Origin: Hormiphora californensis
Taxonomy: Eukaryota; Ctenophora; Tentaculata; Cydippida; Pleurobrachiidae
Length of the DNA: 64,000 nt
NCBI GenBank assembly: GCA_020137815.1
Contig: CM035359.1
Coordinates: 3,051,561 to 3,115,560 of the forward strand
Reading direction: 5' to 3'
Both the position numbers and the translations under genes were made by a program. Below are positions 10,353 through 22,200 of this stretch, piece after piece (position 1 is the stretch's first letter; the number at the start of each line of letters is the position of its first letter). Below the pieces are notes generated by a model. It searched no databases. It saw only the letters and a list, made by a program, of their open reading frames with translations, and was not told the DNA's origin.

Positions 10353-13300
10353 TCATGTGGGGCATGTCACGTTATCGGTTGAATCTGCCCAACAGGGGTA
10401 TTCAGAAAGTCCCAAACCAGCGTATATCCACGTTGAAGTTGCCATGACAGTTATCAATACGGAGATCAAATTCATGACAAGACCAGTTTTTATCTGAAAA
10501 GATAAATATATCATGAATTCCATGTGTATATCGGACTTCGATATACCGCGATGCTCGGGGGAAGCTGCGTATCGGTCCTAGAATGATGGGTTACATACCA
10601 TATCCATGACCCTGAGTTCCTTGAAGGCGAAGACGAGGGCATTAGGTCCAGTTGCGGAGGGCAGGCAGAAGGCAAGAGAAGCAGAGATTGTGCCAGTTAT
10701 CATCAGATATAGCGGGTGAACCTGAGGAAGTGTTACAGGGATTTAGAAACTTCTTCATTTGTAAAAACCACATCCATGATAAGTCATAAGACCCCATGAT
10801 ATGACAAGACAAATTCAAGACATTCAACTAATTGCCACGGCAGTTGAACGTGTGTCATTTACCCGTACCTTAATTGCCCTACTAAGGGATATCAATACAA
10901 TACCCGTACCTTGATTGCCCTACTAAGGGATATCAATACAGGAAGAAGGAGGGTGGTTGAAGCAGTGTTGGAGGCGAACTCAGTCAGCACTGCCATCATT
11001 GAGGCTACAACAAGGGCTATCAGGACGTGATGGGAGTTTTGGAGGAAGCTAAACTGCTCCCCAATCCAAAGAGACAAACCAGAATCCTGGAGAGGGTTAG
11101 TTAGTTAGTTAGGAAGCTAAACTGCTCCCCAATCCAAAGAGACAAACCAGAATCCTAGAGAGGGTTAGTTAGTTAGTTAGGAAGCTAAACTGCTCCCCAA
11201 TCCAAAGAGACAAACCAGAATCCTGGAGAGGGTCTAATTATTGAAACGAAAACGATTATTGATTTATTATGGTTACAGGAGTTGGCCGCCTTAAAAAAGG
11301 TGGACATACTATCAAGAAATATATTTACCTTACACCCTGCAGCTATTGCATACCCTCCACCCAGAATGAATAGGACATCCCAAGGAGTTTTATCCATATA
11401 GGTTTTTTGGGTTAGTAACCGCTCCAATCGCTCCAATTTGGATCCTTTATCTGGGGAATGGTTGTTGGCGGTTGGTCCCTTACACGACAAGTTGTTGGCG
11501 GATTCGTCACGAGATTCAACAAATCGAAATGGATATGGATTTCTACCAAAAACAATTATCCATGTATGTCTAAAGAGAATATGTAATCTACCTGGTTTAC
11601 AGCTGCCCCTAAGGGGGTTTCCTGAAGGCAGTACCTGGTTTGCAACTTCCCCTAAGGTTGGATCCATCGCATCCTATTCTCGCTCCGCGAATAATGTGAG
11701 ATCGATCTCGGTCGCTGCGCGACCTCGATCTCACTCAGGCATCAATGTGGCCAACCCCTAAGGGGGTTTCCTGAGGGCAGTACCTGGTTTGCAACTGCCC
11801 CTAAGGGGGTTTCCTGAGGGCAGTACCTGGTTTGCAACTGCCCCTAAGGGGGTTTCCTGAGGGCAGTACCTGGTTTACAGCTGCCCCTAAGGGGGTTTCC
11901 TGAGGGCACAATGAAGAGAAGGAACACAACCATAACCGCTACCCAGGTGTCTTTTAGGTAGATCTTGAGCTTCCCCCCAGAGTCCCTCCTACCAAAGATC
12001 TCAGCATGTTTCTGGGAGGTGTAAGTAGTTTTAGAGAGGCAGTTTTGCACCCTTTTCTATGAACCATAGAACAGCTCAACTACAAGTACAAGTACAGCTG
12101 GCTGCCATTTGCCCATTTTATTTGTTTAACAATTATACCTGAGCCCACCCGGGGAACTGGTCGGGCAGCATAAAGAGCCACAGAAAGACCAACAGGAGCA
12201 CAATTAGTGTCAGGAGGATTTCTGTGAACCTCATTGAACCCAACGTCTTGTACTCTACTTGGATGGTACGGTTGATGTGGTTCCACTTTTCACGCTCTTT
12301 ATTCTCTCCTGGAATATCAGGATATCATTCAAGAAGGCGTGATTAATTAAACTCGGTAGACAAGGGAATTCTGCAAATAAAATGTTTTCCCGCGTGTACC
12401 TGATCTATCGCAGCACAATTTGAAAGTAATGAGGTTCAGCCAGCTGGTTCGGGCGTATACCAAACACAAAACGGTCCATCCCACAATAAGGAGTATTGCG
12501 GACAGGGGGAAGGCCATGAACAACCATGTTTTGTAGTCAATTGAGGGCTGGTCGGGGAAGGACGCCTCGAAGATCGTTTGTAGAACCAAGTTCGGTGGGG
12601 TACCTGCAATTTACACTCTTTTAGTATTTAGCAACATATCTAATATACTCAATCGGCGCTGATCACCCAATCTGACGATATATGTAAAGATAAGAATTCA
12701 AAAGGGCTGTCATCAGACAATATTTCTTCCATAGTCTCTGGTCGCATCAGCCGTTGGCGTATGGCATTAACACTTTACGCTATACCTGTTAGCGTGGCGA
12801 TTCCCCCAATGCTAGCCCCATATGGCACACAGAGAAGGAGACCCTTGGTAAATCTCTTGAATTCCTTCTCCTGCTTTCTACTGAACTGCCCTCTCTCCTG
12901 ATCACCCTCCTGATCCGGGCTGCCCACTTTTGAAAGTTGAATATCTTGCCTCGCTGTTACCTCCCGCAAACTGTCAATAATTGCATCTGAAACAAGTTAT
13001 AACAAAATTGAAAGTTATAAAAGCAATTCACAAGAACCCGTACATAAGACCAAAACAGGGACATGGAACCTCTGCTTCACAGGGACACGGAACCCCTGCT
13101 TCCCGGATTTACAGGGACACGGAACCCCTGCTTCACAGACATGGAACCCCTGCTTTACAGGGACACGGAACCCCTGCTTCCCCTTCCCTTACCAGCTATT
13201 GGTAGCATCATGGCCGTTGTGGCAGTATAATTGTCCCTGTAAAGGGAGGGTTAGAACATAACAAGATTTACCAGCTATTGGTAGCATCATGGCCGTTGTG

Positions 13301-14254
13301 GCGGTGTTACTCATGAACATGGACAGTAACCAAGTACAAATCATTGCTCCCAACATCAGTAGTGCTTCGCCCCGACCTGAGAGACGGAATGGATTTGTTG
13401 AGTGTGGAACAATATGAGAAATCCAAACAGCAGGGACTCTATTAATATAGAAGTGGACGAAGGAAATGGCACCATCCATGATTCTACAACACTAAATTTT
13501 GTATAAACAGATTAGACTTACCTAGGACGGACAAGATTTTAAGGGCAAGTCTCCGGTGAAGACCACATCTTTCAAAACTTTCCGCAATCAGGAGGGTAGC
13601 CAGCATGAGCATACTGACGTAGTTGAAATACTTGCCACATACTTCCTTCGTGTCCATGATCCCAAAGAAGGGAAACAGGAGGGCGGGAAGAAGACCTGAC
13701 ATGATCAGGGGAATATGAACACAGTAATTGGACTTATGGGGATGCTCGGGGGGAAAGGGTTTTGCCCGGTATATCAGGGTTCCGGGAAATCGGGGTCCGA
13801 CTGTATTATTATAAATTTAAACCCTTAACCCGGCCTAATTTTCCATGCCAAATCAGGCTCTAATTTGTTGGAAACTAACCAGTGATCATGAGAGGGATCG
13901 CCTCAGTCATCCAAAGAAGTGCTGTGGCTAGAATCACACAGGCCGCCCTGCCTTTGGTCTCCTGAAATGAGATCTTGTAGTTGTACAAAGGAACCCCCAA
14001 TTGCTAATAAAGGCTTAGCTTTAGTGGAATTACCATAGCCAATGAGGTTTAGCCAAGGCGTGCTTAAATTGCTATTTGCTTCTTGAACAAAACTAATCTT
14101 TCAGCGCCAAGTTTACCTCAACTGGTAGTGACATGCCAGTGATGACAGCAACTAGCAGCACCGTTACTGTTACAACTGTTTTCCATCGTGGCAACACTGT
14201 ATACTCCACCACCTCCACTTCCTCGGGCTCTTCTTCAATCACTGGTTCGTACAT
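10353..14254 (-). CDS. SLC13A: SLC13-family sodium/di- or tricarboxylate (or sulfate) cotransporter, 12 exons
   Basis: Exons in transcript order are 14254-14117, 13961-13880, 13695-13522, 13376-13272, 12986-12786, 12603-12400, 12308-12139, 12011-11870, 11450-11329, 11086-10910, 10721-10599 and 10493-10353. All phases agree, giving 1779 nt and 592 residues, the usual SLC13 length. Family hallmarks are the two inverted-repeat sodium/substrate motifs SNTATT (about residue 153) and SNTAST (about 485), GTPPNL near 235, the LGGGYA segment near 436, ATGPNA near 530 and a C-terminal CWADSTDNVT that offers an N-glycosylation site. About a dozen hydrophobic segments are visible. The protein should import carboxylates or sulfate with Na+ at the plasma membrane; the substrate cannot be settled from sequence. 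Four splice boundaries lie in local tandem duplications. The exon 8 end and exon 9 start were chosen by phase among several repeated sites, so that junction is the least certain. Confidence 0.92.
10861..10942. repeat. 41-bp tandem duplication of the SLC13 exon 10 donor end
   Basis: The last coding bases of exon 10 with their GTACGG donor (10902-10942) are repeated immediately downstream in the transcript at 10861-10901, leaving a second potential donor. Confidence 0.85.
11044..11243. repeat. 68-bp tandem repeat, three units, covering the SLC13 exon 10 acceptor
   Basis: Units start at 11044, 11112 and 11180. Each contains a TTAG/CTAA-rich tract, a CTCTCCAG or CTCTAG acceptor-like site and about 43 nt of exon 10 start. 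Only the unit at 11044 runs on into the complete exon. Confidence 0.9.
11591..11912. repeat. 43-bp tandem repeat spanning the SLC13 exon 8 donor
   Basis: Units begin at 11591, 11634, 11784, 11827 and 11870. Each has, in transcript orientation, a CTGCCCTCAG acceptor-like site, a 30-nt segment (a multiple of three) and an AACCAG|GTACTG donor-like site. The array could therefore behave as optional 10-codon mini-exons. Confidence 0.88.
11658..11754. mobile_element. Small MITE (97 bp) inside the 43-bp repeat array
   Basis: TTGG...CCAA ends enclose an inner palindrome (around 11697-11735, gtgagatcga...tcgatctcac). The element splits one repeat unit, and cccctaagg occurs on both sides (11649-11657 and 11755-11763), consistent with a target duplication of about 9 bp. 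Because the duplicated word lies within a tandem repeat, this reading is tentative. Confidence 0.5.
13050..13185. repeat. Short tandem repeat in SLC13 intron 4
   Basis: Five imperfect units of 'agggacacggaacccctgcttc' type lie between exons 4 and 5 of the SLC13 gene. Confidence 0.8.
13190..13306. repeat. Duplicated 3' end of SLC13 exon 4 with its donor
   Basis: About 38 nt of exon end plus the donor at 13268-13306 recur at 13190-13227. A CTGTAAAGGGAGGGTTAGAACATAAC dispersed-repeat piece lies between the copies. The downstream copy has a mutated start. Confidence 0.8.
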
Positions 14255-14847
14255 AGCACGTGTCCTTTATACTACACCTGCAAGACGTGGACACAAGAGG
14301 TGGACACATGAACGGTTTAGTTTTCCGTACATAAAACAGCTCCTGTTTTTTAGAGTCTGAACAAGCTTCAAAGCAAAAAAGATCGTAATCAAGGGAAATC
14401 TTAAAAGTTTCTTGCTTAAAAAAGAGAAAATGACGGCATGAGGCCCTAAAATATTAAGGATAATTTAAGGCATTCAGTTAAAGAGCCGTTACTGGTAGAG
14501 CAATATCAGAGGCCAGAGGACAAAAAATCACTTTCAGGAGATACATTATCCAATTACCAACCCCCTTATTCCTCAACCCAGGGAGAGAGAGTGCTGAGGG
14601 AATTCAATATACGAGCCATTGGCAGTGCTTCGTTAGGTTCACTGTAATTAAAAATAGGAAATATAAAAGGTTTATAAAATTGGATTTCAAGCAATTGAGT
14701 TTGCAGAAATCCAATTTTTTGAACCTTTCATCAAAAGCTTTTGCAGTTCTAAATAATAATGTTGATTCTCTGGTGGTAACTATACTACTGGAAGTGGGAA
14801 TAGGAAGCACAAATATATTTGAGAGACACAAATATATTTGAGAGACA

Positions 14848-15352
14848 GTGGTCAGAGTTTATGGGTTATATACCCTGCTTTAGTTGTTTATTTCAAGTAT
14901 TACACACCAACAAGAGAGAGAACACTAATCAAAACACACAAAGAGAACTGAGAAATAGTTAAAAACACGTCACAATTGAGTGTACACTGTTTGGTAACAG
15001 TTACTAAGCAGTTGCTAAGGAAAGAGAGTAAAAGAAATAGCCTGATAAGGGGCATGTCACAAATAACACAGAGAAAGAGATAGTGAGACAAAAGGGGAGA
15101 TAAAGAGAGAGTAATTGACGGAATGTGTCCTTTCTTTCTCTCCAATGTAGTGTGTAAGTGTTGCACATAGTGTTCCCTCTGTATTTTAGTAAGAACTGAT
15201 CATTTACACACACTTTGAATGTTACGTAGGAGTTAAAAATAAATAACCTGCCAGTGGGAAATAATCTGCCGCTGGACTGGCTGTTTACTGAGAGCGCGCT
15301 AGTGGGAGTTCTCGCCACTGGCGCATTATTTAAGTTAGCAGGGTATATAGTA
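14848..15352. mobile_element. Interspersed repeat G, copy 1 (5' shortened)
   Basis: This is nearly identical to 53463-53968 and 59693-60189. It starts in the shared 'gtggtcagagtttatggg' stretch and ends at 'gttagcagggtata'. The ATACCCTGCT near the start and AGCAGGGTAT at the end are inverted. The head present in copies 2 and 3 is missing here. No coding capacity. Confidence 0.8.
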
Positions 15353-17274
15353 GGGTATATGCAGCACACTCTTCAAACACGCATTCTTTGCATTCTTTGC
15401 AAGCAGTTCAGTTTCACAGCATCTAATAAAAACACACAATATGTTCCACCGCATGTGAAACATACCATATCGGTGAAGCTGTAATGTTTAAACAAACATA
15501 GAAGAGCCCCACTAAGACAGGATATATTGTATTTAGTCAAGCGTATCGAATCTCAATACTAAAGCGTGTGTACAACCGTGTGTAGAACCATATTATTCAA
15601 GAAAACACGGTGACTTTTGGGGCTGTGGCATTGCCACCACAGTTGAATATAACATCGCGTTCTAGTGGTCGAGTATCAAATGTGCTGCAGCTCCCTTCAT
15701 TAAATGAGCTAGATCATTGTCAAATATATCCTCTATACATTTAATAAACTAATTACACAATTAAAACCCTTTCTTATTGTGCTAGGGTGTACGTCTTCCT
15801 TTCGCCCTAGGCTCCTAGAACAATAGAATAAGGAGCTGCGTTAAGGAGTGGCGGACCTCTGTCTCAGTCTGGCAACACCAACACCGACCACTATCTTGGT
15901 AGTCAAATACCTTGCTCGACCCCTTTTCGCGAGCTCCGAAATGTAAAGGGAGAGTTAGAACATAACAGCAAATGCCCAATAGGTGGTCATTGGTCGCATT
16001 GCAAGGCCCACAGCCCCACATAAACGATGGGTCGCCGGGAACAAACTAAATGCATTTCAACTTCCTATATAGAGTGAGAAGCATCGTGAAGAAATGTCAC
16101 ATCGGGTCTGCAGCATGGTGTCTGTATATAGAGGAGAAATAGGGGCGGAATAAATCAATATGTTGTATTTTATATGTGCATACAAATTTATGCACACACG
16201 TCATACAAGAAAATGTGACAGGTTATCCTGGATTCATACTAGTAAGGGAATAATAGTATACTTGTGCACGGTACTAAACCTGCACGTGCAAATGTTGCTT
16301 CATTACTTCTATCATCACTGTACTATAACCAACCATCTGCCTTTTTAAATAAACTAGAGCCCAACGTTCTCGCAATAGTAACAACAGCTGATTCAAAGTG
16401 ATTCATATGTTGAAAAAATCAATTTTTGCACGATTTTGAGACGTTTTACGTCATAACTCGGCCATTTCTCAACCAATTTCAAATTTCCTGGGATCTTTAG
16501 AAAGAGGGGATCGAGCTCTTTCCCATGAGCTATAAAGTTTCAATATTGCTCAAGAACTCAATTTGCACGTGCACACTGCACGTCCCTACCATCGCCGGTT
16601 GAACCCCTCCCAGCCCATCTGAGCTCCTACTAAACTGCACGTGCAAATGTTTAGTCATCACTACCAACCTTCTGCCTTTTTTAATATAGATGATAGAAAG
16701 CCTGCTAAAGTAGAGCACCCGTTGACCCAAATCCCCACAATCTCCCTCACCCGGGAGCAACCCTCACGCCCGCTGCACCAACTCGCACGTGCAACCTTTT
16801 ATAATCACGCGCTGGGTAGGGCCTATGGCACCTCCTTGGCAACTCCCCTCTATTTGCACTCCATCACGAAGTTTCTACTCCATCACGAAGTTTCTACTTT
16901 ATAAATATCAGCGGGTGAAAATTTGTCTGATATTATACCCCGCCCGCTATAAAAAGCAAGGATTTTTTTTGCCGCTGAAAATTATAATCAATAAATCCTT
17001 GCTTATAGAAAGTATTTAAACCCCTCCCTTTGGTCGGGTTTTATACCATATACCACCCTCCCTGCTTCGCAGGTCGGGCAGTATATGGTGTAGCGAATCA
17101 CCCTAGCGGGTGACCTGCTACATATAAACCCGGGTTTATTGATTATATATAATAGATGATTATAGTAAGATTTCTCTTCAATAAACGTTTCTCGATCTAT
17201 TTTTAGGGGTGCTAGCGCACACATTTCCTTTTTGGACATTTCTATATCTATCTCTACAATAAACGGTCCTCGAG

Positions 17275-17278
<4 letters not shown>
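15353..17278. other. Gene-free stretch with degenerate repeats
   Basis: No supported gene. It contains a copy of the dispersed 'aaagggagagttagaacataac' word (15944-15966) and several CACGTGCA words. A segment at 16780-16900 resembles part of the 450-bp tandem array at 39.7-41.5 kb (shared 'acctccttggcaac' and 'ctatttgcac'), and 'tccatcacgaagtttctac' is duplicated at 16860-16897. Confidence 0.45.

Positions 17279-17345
<67 letters not shown>
17279..17345. repeat. (CT)n microsatellite
   Basis: Pure CT run of about 67 bp. Confidence 0.95.
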
Positions 17346-17348
<3 letters not shown>

Positions 17349-18198
17349 CCGATTCCCCAAACTTAGCAAGGTCAGCTAAGTCTCTATATATCTCTCTCTA
17401 TCTCTATTGCTCTATCTCTAGTCTCTGCTGCTGATTCAGTCTGCTCTCCCTCTTTTCAAATCCTCTCCTATAGTTCTTGAGGTAGACTCTGTTCTGCAGT
17501 ACTGATCGTTGCCTTCTCCCATTGGCTGAAAAGCTGTCACATGAGGAACACGCGCCTGTTTTCTAGCACGCCATTGGCTGACACGTTATAGCAATGGTTT
17601 TTTTTCTCTAACAACGCCCTGTACTGCAGAACAACAAGCTAAATCGAGCTCTCCCTTCACACAGTGCCAAGCGTGTCGAGCTCTCCGGTCTCCCCTGTTT
17701 GGATGATCTTTGTACTTTGTAGCTGAGTTCCCTCCTTTATAAAATGCATGAAATTCATATAATCAGCACAAAAATGGCGGAATTTCGGCGCAAAATGCAC
17801 GTTTTGAAGTTAAAAATTTTGTGCCATTTTTGTGACGATTTCAAAATTCTTGAGCTGTACGGAACGTACTCAATGCTCTTTTTTCCAAAATAAAGCAATT
17901 TTGCCAATGTCAAGAAATGAAAAAATGTACGTCAAATTTTTAAAAACGCTTTAGATGTACTATTGATCAGTAGGGCGTGTGTGTGTGAGAGAGAGAGATC
18001 TTGTTAGAATATGCACAATTTTTGTTTATATCGAGGTTTGGCTACGATTATAATATGTAGGGGAGACCCATATGTGAACCACTATCATGTTTAGGTGTGT
18101 CCTGTTCAACAATTTAATACCTATTTTTTGGTAGATGGTCATTAAATCGTTCATTTTATTTCCCCAATGTGTCATTTACAGCTTAAAATAACCCCTGA
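17346..18198. other. Gene-free AT-rich stretch
   Basis: I see no reading frame, RNA gene or delimited element here. Confidence 0.4.
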
Positions 18199-18853
18199 GG
18201 GGGACCACATACAGCACTGTACTGAAATTCGCACCGCCGTATGTGGTGCCTCTAACTTCAGTTCTCACTAGCACATACAACACTTTCGGTGCAAACTCCA
18301 GTACACACTGCCGTATGTGGTGCCTCTTACTGATAAATATCGGTGGGACTATCAGTACACAATCTCACGTGAGCTTAGCTCAGAAAAGATCAGTACGGTG
18401 CTGTATGTGCTCTTCGTACTGAACTGAAAGGTCACGTGGGGGTCACGTGCGCGCACTAGCCAATGACAGACCTGCATCTCACAATACACACACACACCCA
18501 CACCACAGCAACCAATAAGAGGTGCACGCACTCTCACTACGACAGAAAGGGCCACACCTAGAACAAGGGCGAGATTATCCGACATATCGAGAAAATATGT
18601 GCTGCAATCGGGAAAGAAAAGAGAGAGATAAGTGGAGATAAACATAACAAGAGAGAGAAAAGGAGGTAGAGAGAGTTCGGTATTAGTGAGAGGAAGATAT
18701 TTCACAAAAAATTACGTGTTTTTAGCTTGTTTTGAAGGTTTTTTATTGATTGTTCAGTAAGAGGCACCACATACACTCACTGTACTGAAGTTTCCACCGA
18801 CAGTATGTGGTGCGACGTTCTGGAGTTCGCACCGGTGCTGTATGTGGTCCCCC
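18199..18853. mobile_element. TIR element starting GGGGGACCACATAC (655 bp)
   Basis: GGGGGACCACATACAGCAC at the left is matched by GTGCTGTATGTGGTCCCCC at the right, with further inverted copies of 'cgtatgtggtgcctct' words inside (18236-18255, 18303-18320, 18759-18813). No clear target duplication was found. The terminal G5 recalls the G7-type foldbacks, but membership is unproven. Confidence 0.65.
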
Positions 18854-19207
18854 TTAGTAGAGATATGCTGGTATGTATTCCATTTGGAAAAAAACTTACA
18901 GCGTTGAATGGGTCAAGTTTGCCAAGTCAGACTGTTTTAATATAAAAGAGTTTGTACAAAACAAGGTCAAGTCTCCCCTACATACTTTTGCTTTCGTATA
19001 CCACGTGGCTATCAAACATTTAATCTTGTGCTTGTTACTTCCTATTTGCAAACTCTCGATACATTTTTCTTATGTTCATCTCATTCTCGCAAAAATATTT
19101 TTTAGACACTTTAGTTGTAACATACATATTAGCAGACATTAATTAAAAAGTTTATAAAGTTTACTTAACAATAACACCCACTTTTATTAAGTGATATGTG
19201 TGTTAAC

Positions 19208-22200
19208 ATGATACGTCTCCTTCTCTTTACAGCTGCATTATGTGGAAGTATTGTTCTTGCAGGTTCGTCAATATCGGTAGGCGGTAAATGTGTGCACTCA
19301 CAGCATCTGGTAACGTGATAAGCACATGCCATTAAGATTTATCGCGTGACCTATCACGTGACCAGATGCTGTGACACGTCTTCTGACAGGAGTAGGATTA
19401 GGAAGAGTCCACACGTCGCTTACAAGCGACAACTACCACAGTACCACACAAAAGAATGGATTCACCATTCTCTTACTCTTGCTAGAAAATAAGAGTTATT
19501 TTGGAGAACAGTCAGCACCTGTCGCTCACTCCAGTTAAGCGATTGCGAAATCAATCAGCACCTGACGATTGTCGCTTACTTCAATTCAGTAAGAGTCGTA
19601 TGATTTATTGATTTCCCTCAGTGAAAACCTGTCTCATATAAGACTGTCCTCTTCGTACCGGGCCGAAGGCCCAAAGGCTCCGTGAGGACGCGATGTACAG
19701 TCAGTGCCTGATATGACAATCAGAGCATTGGCCTGAGCGTGCGAGAACTGTGATCGCAGAGCATTTGCCTGACACTGACAATCTGGCGCTCTGATTGCTC
19801 TCGTCTTACCGTTTTTCACTGTCAGTGAAAGTGAAAAACGGTAAGACGAGACCAGTCAGAGCGCCAGATTGACAAAACGTGTGTCCTGTCGACACCGAAA
19901 TATATATGTATTTCAAATATATATGCATTTCAGAAACCATGTTATTCAGACACCGCATTCCCACTACAACTGAATACAAGCAGGATAATAAATTTATTTT
20001 CTTTAGTTTAGTATTAATAATTCATAATATTTTTATTGCACTTCAGACTGGACAGCTGTAAATCGTACTATACCCTGGGACCTGGAGACAACACCTCTCC
20101 AGATAAAGACAGACTCTTTACTGGGCAATGATGATCATAAGATTTTGGTTTTGATGCGCGACAAGAACAGCGGCTGGGTGGGTGATGTGCGTGTGAGGTT
20201 TTTCTCTCCGATTAAGGGTACACCTCGGCAAAATTTTTGTCGAGTGCCCGCTTAGCTCTCCATATGGGGTTGTAGGGCATACCAAGCCGACCTCAAATAT
20301 GCAATTTTAGCCCTTAACTCGAATTCATATTTTTGCTACAGCCCCTCAAAGTTTGACCCTAAAAACCGGTTTTTAAGGTCCCTAAATTTTATTTTTAGGG
20401 CTAGAAAGCTGAAAATTTAGGGATTCATAGAGGATACCAAGGTGTATAGCTCAAACAGAAATTTTTTGAAATGGAGCTCAATTTTTTGTCTGAGACTATT
20501 TTACTTTTTTTGACTTTGAGGCCATATTTGGACATGTTCCTATGGACCGTTAAGGCTAAAAATTGGATATTTGGTGCTCCTAACAATTGTCAAAGTAGCC
20601 ACAAATTTTAAGGAGGTCCGAATTTGAAATGTGGCCTACAGGTTTCTTTTTGTAAAGCACATATTTTAGGAAAACTTAAAATGGCTATATCTCAAAAACG
20701 GTAGGTTCTAGCGATCTAATTTCGTGCTAAATCGATTCAGCGGGTCCGATTTTGGGGGGGTCGTCTCTTAGACATTTTGCTCTAAGTCTAACCGTTTTTT
20801 CAGAAATCGTATTTTAAGGTTTGTACATGTTTAGCAGAAATAGGTAAGATTAGCTCTAGCTAGAAGCATTTCTGCTAAACATGTACAAACCTTAAAATAC
20901 GATTTCTGAAAAAACGGTTAGACTTAGAGCAAAATGTCTAAGAGACGACCCCCCCAAAATCAGACCCGCTGAATCGATTTAGCACGAAATTAGATCGCTA
21001 GGACCTACCGTTTTTGAGATATAGCCATTTTAAGTTTTCCTAAAATATGTGCTTTACAAAAAGAAACCTGTAGGCCACATTTCAAATTCGGACCTCCTGA
21101 AAATTTGTGGCTACTTTGACAATTGTTAGGAGCACCAAATATCCAATTTTTAGCCTTAACGGTCCATAGGAACATGTCCAAATATGGCCTCAAAGTCAAA
21201 AAAAGTAAAATAGTCTCAGACAAAAAATTGAGCTCCATTTCAAAAAATTTCTGTTTGAGCTATACACCTTGGTATCCTCTATGAATCCCTAAATTTTCAG
21301 CTTTCTAGCCCTAAAAATAAAATTTAGGGACCTTAAAAACCGGTTTTTAGGGTCAAACTTTGAGGGGCTGTAGCAAAAATATGAATTCGAGTTAAGGGCT
21401 AAAATTGCATATTTGAGGTCGGCTTGGTATGCCCTACAACCCCATATGGAGAGCTAAGCGGGCACTCGACAAAAATTTTGCCGAGGTGTACCCTTAAGTA
21501 TTATATAAGCGACTGCGAGTATTACACAGCCCTGCCAGTGGCGCCCCCGGTGGAGGTGGATAAGATCTGGACGATCTCCAAAACAGAGACCGCCATCATC
21601 ATCACATGTAACAATGTGGAGGTGCTGAACTATCTTTTCAAAGATAGTTCAAAAAGCGACTGTGTTTCAAAGTGGGGCGGTGATGTTGTGGAGAAGATTA
21701 GTTTTCACGAGGCTGACTTCGCATCCGACTTCTACAGAGCAGATAAAGGTATGATATTTATGTGTATACCCACGGTGCACCAGAAGGATCGTCAACCCAA
21801 AGTTGAGCCCGCAAAACAAACTTTTGTTGGGGGTGACCCAGGAGGCCTTCCTGAACATCCCCACGGTGAGAAAAGTATATGTTATCGGGGAAAATTTTTG
21901 TCAAAATCGAAAAAACTGGTTTTTGGTCCAAATTTGTGCATAACTTACTTGACTGCCGTTTTATGAAATATCTGATTGACATAAAATAAGTATACAAGAC
22001 CTATTTTTGCACGAGGAATCGATTGCCGGTGGAGAGAAATCTCTAAAATGACCGGAAAATTGTCAAATATGGGAATTTTGTCATTTTTTTGAGGTTTTTG
22101 GCCCTTTAACCATTGAAAACGTTGAGATAGGAAGTTGGCAATAGCGCCAATCGTTAAAATGGTCATTTTTCTACGGGATCCCAAAATTTCATGTATATCC

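Noticed and set aside
15780-16030. Cys-rich minus-strand frame resembling a retroelement zinc knuckle
   Set aside because: The cysteine spacing does not fit a known knuckle, and a dispersed repeat word runs through it.
20216-21493. The TTAA foldback acting as an intron (introner)
   Set aside because: The only GT near the left end and AG near the right end would add one base and shift the frame to an early stop.
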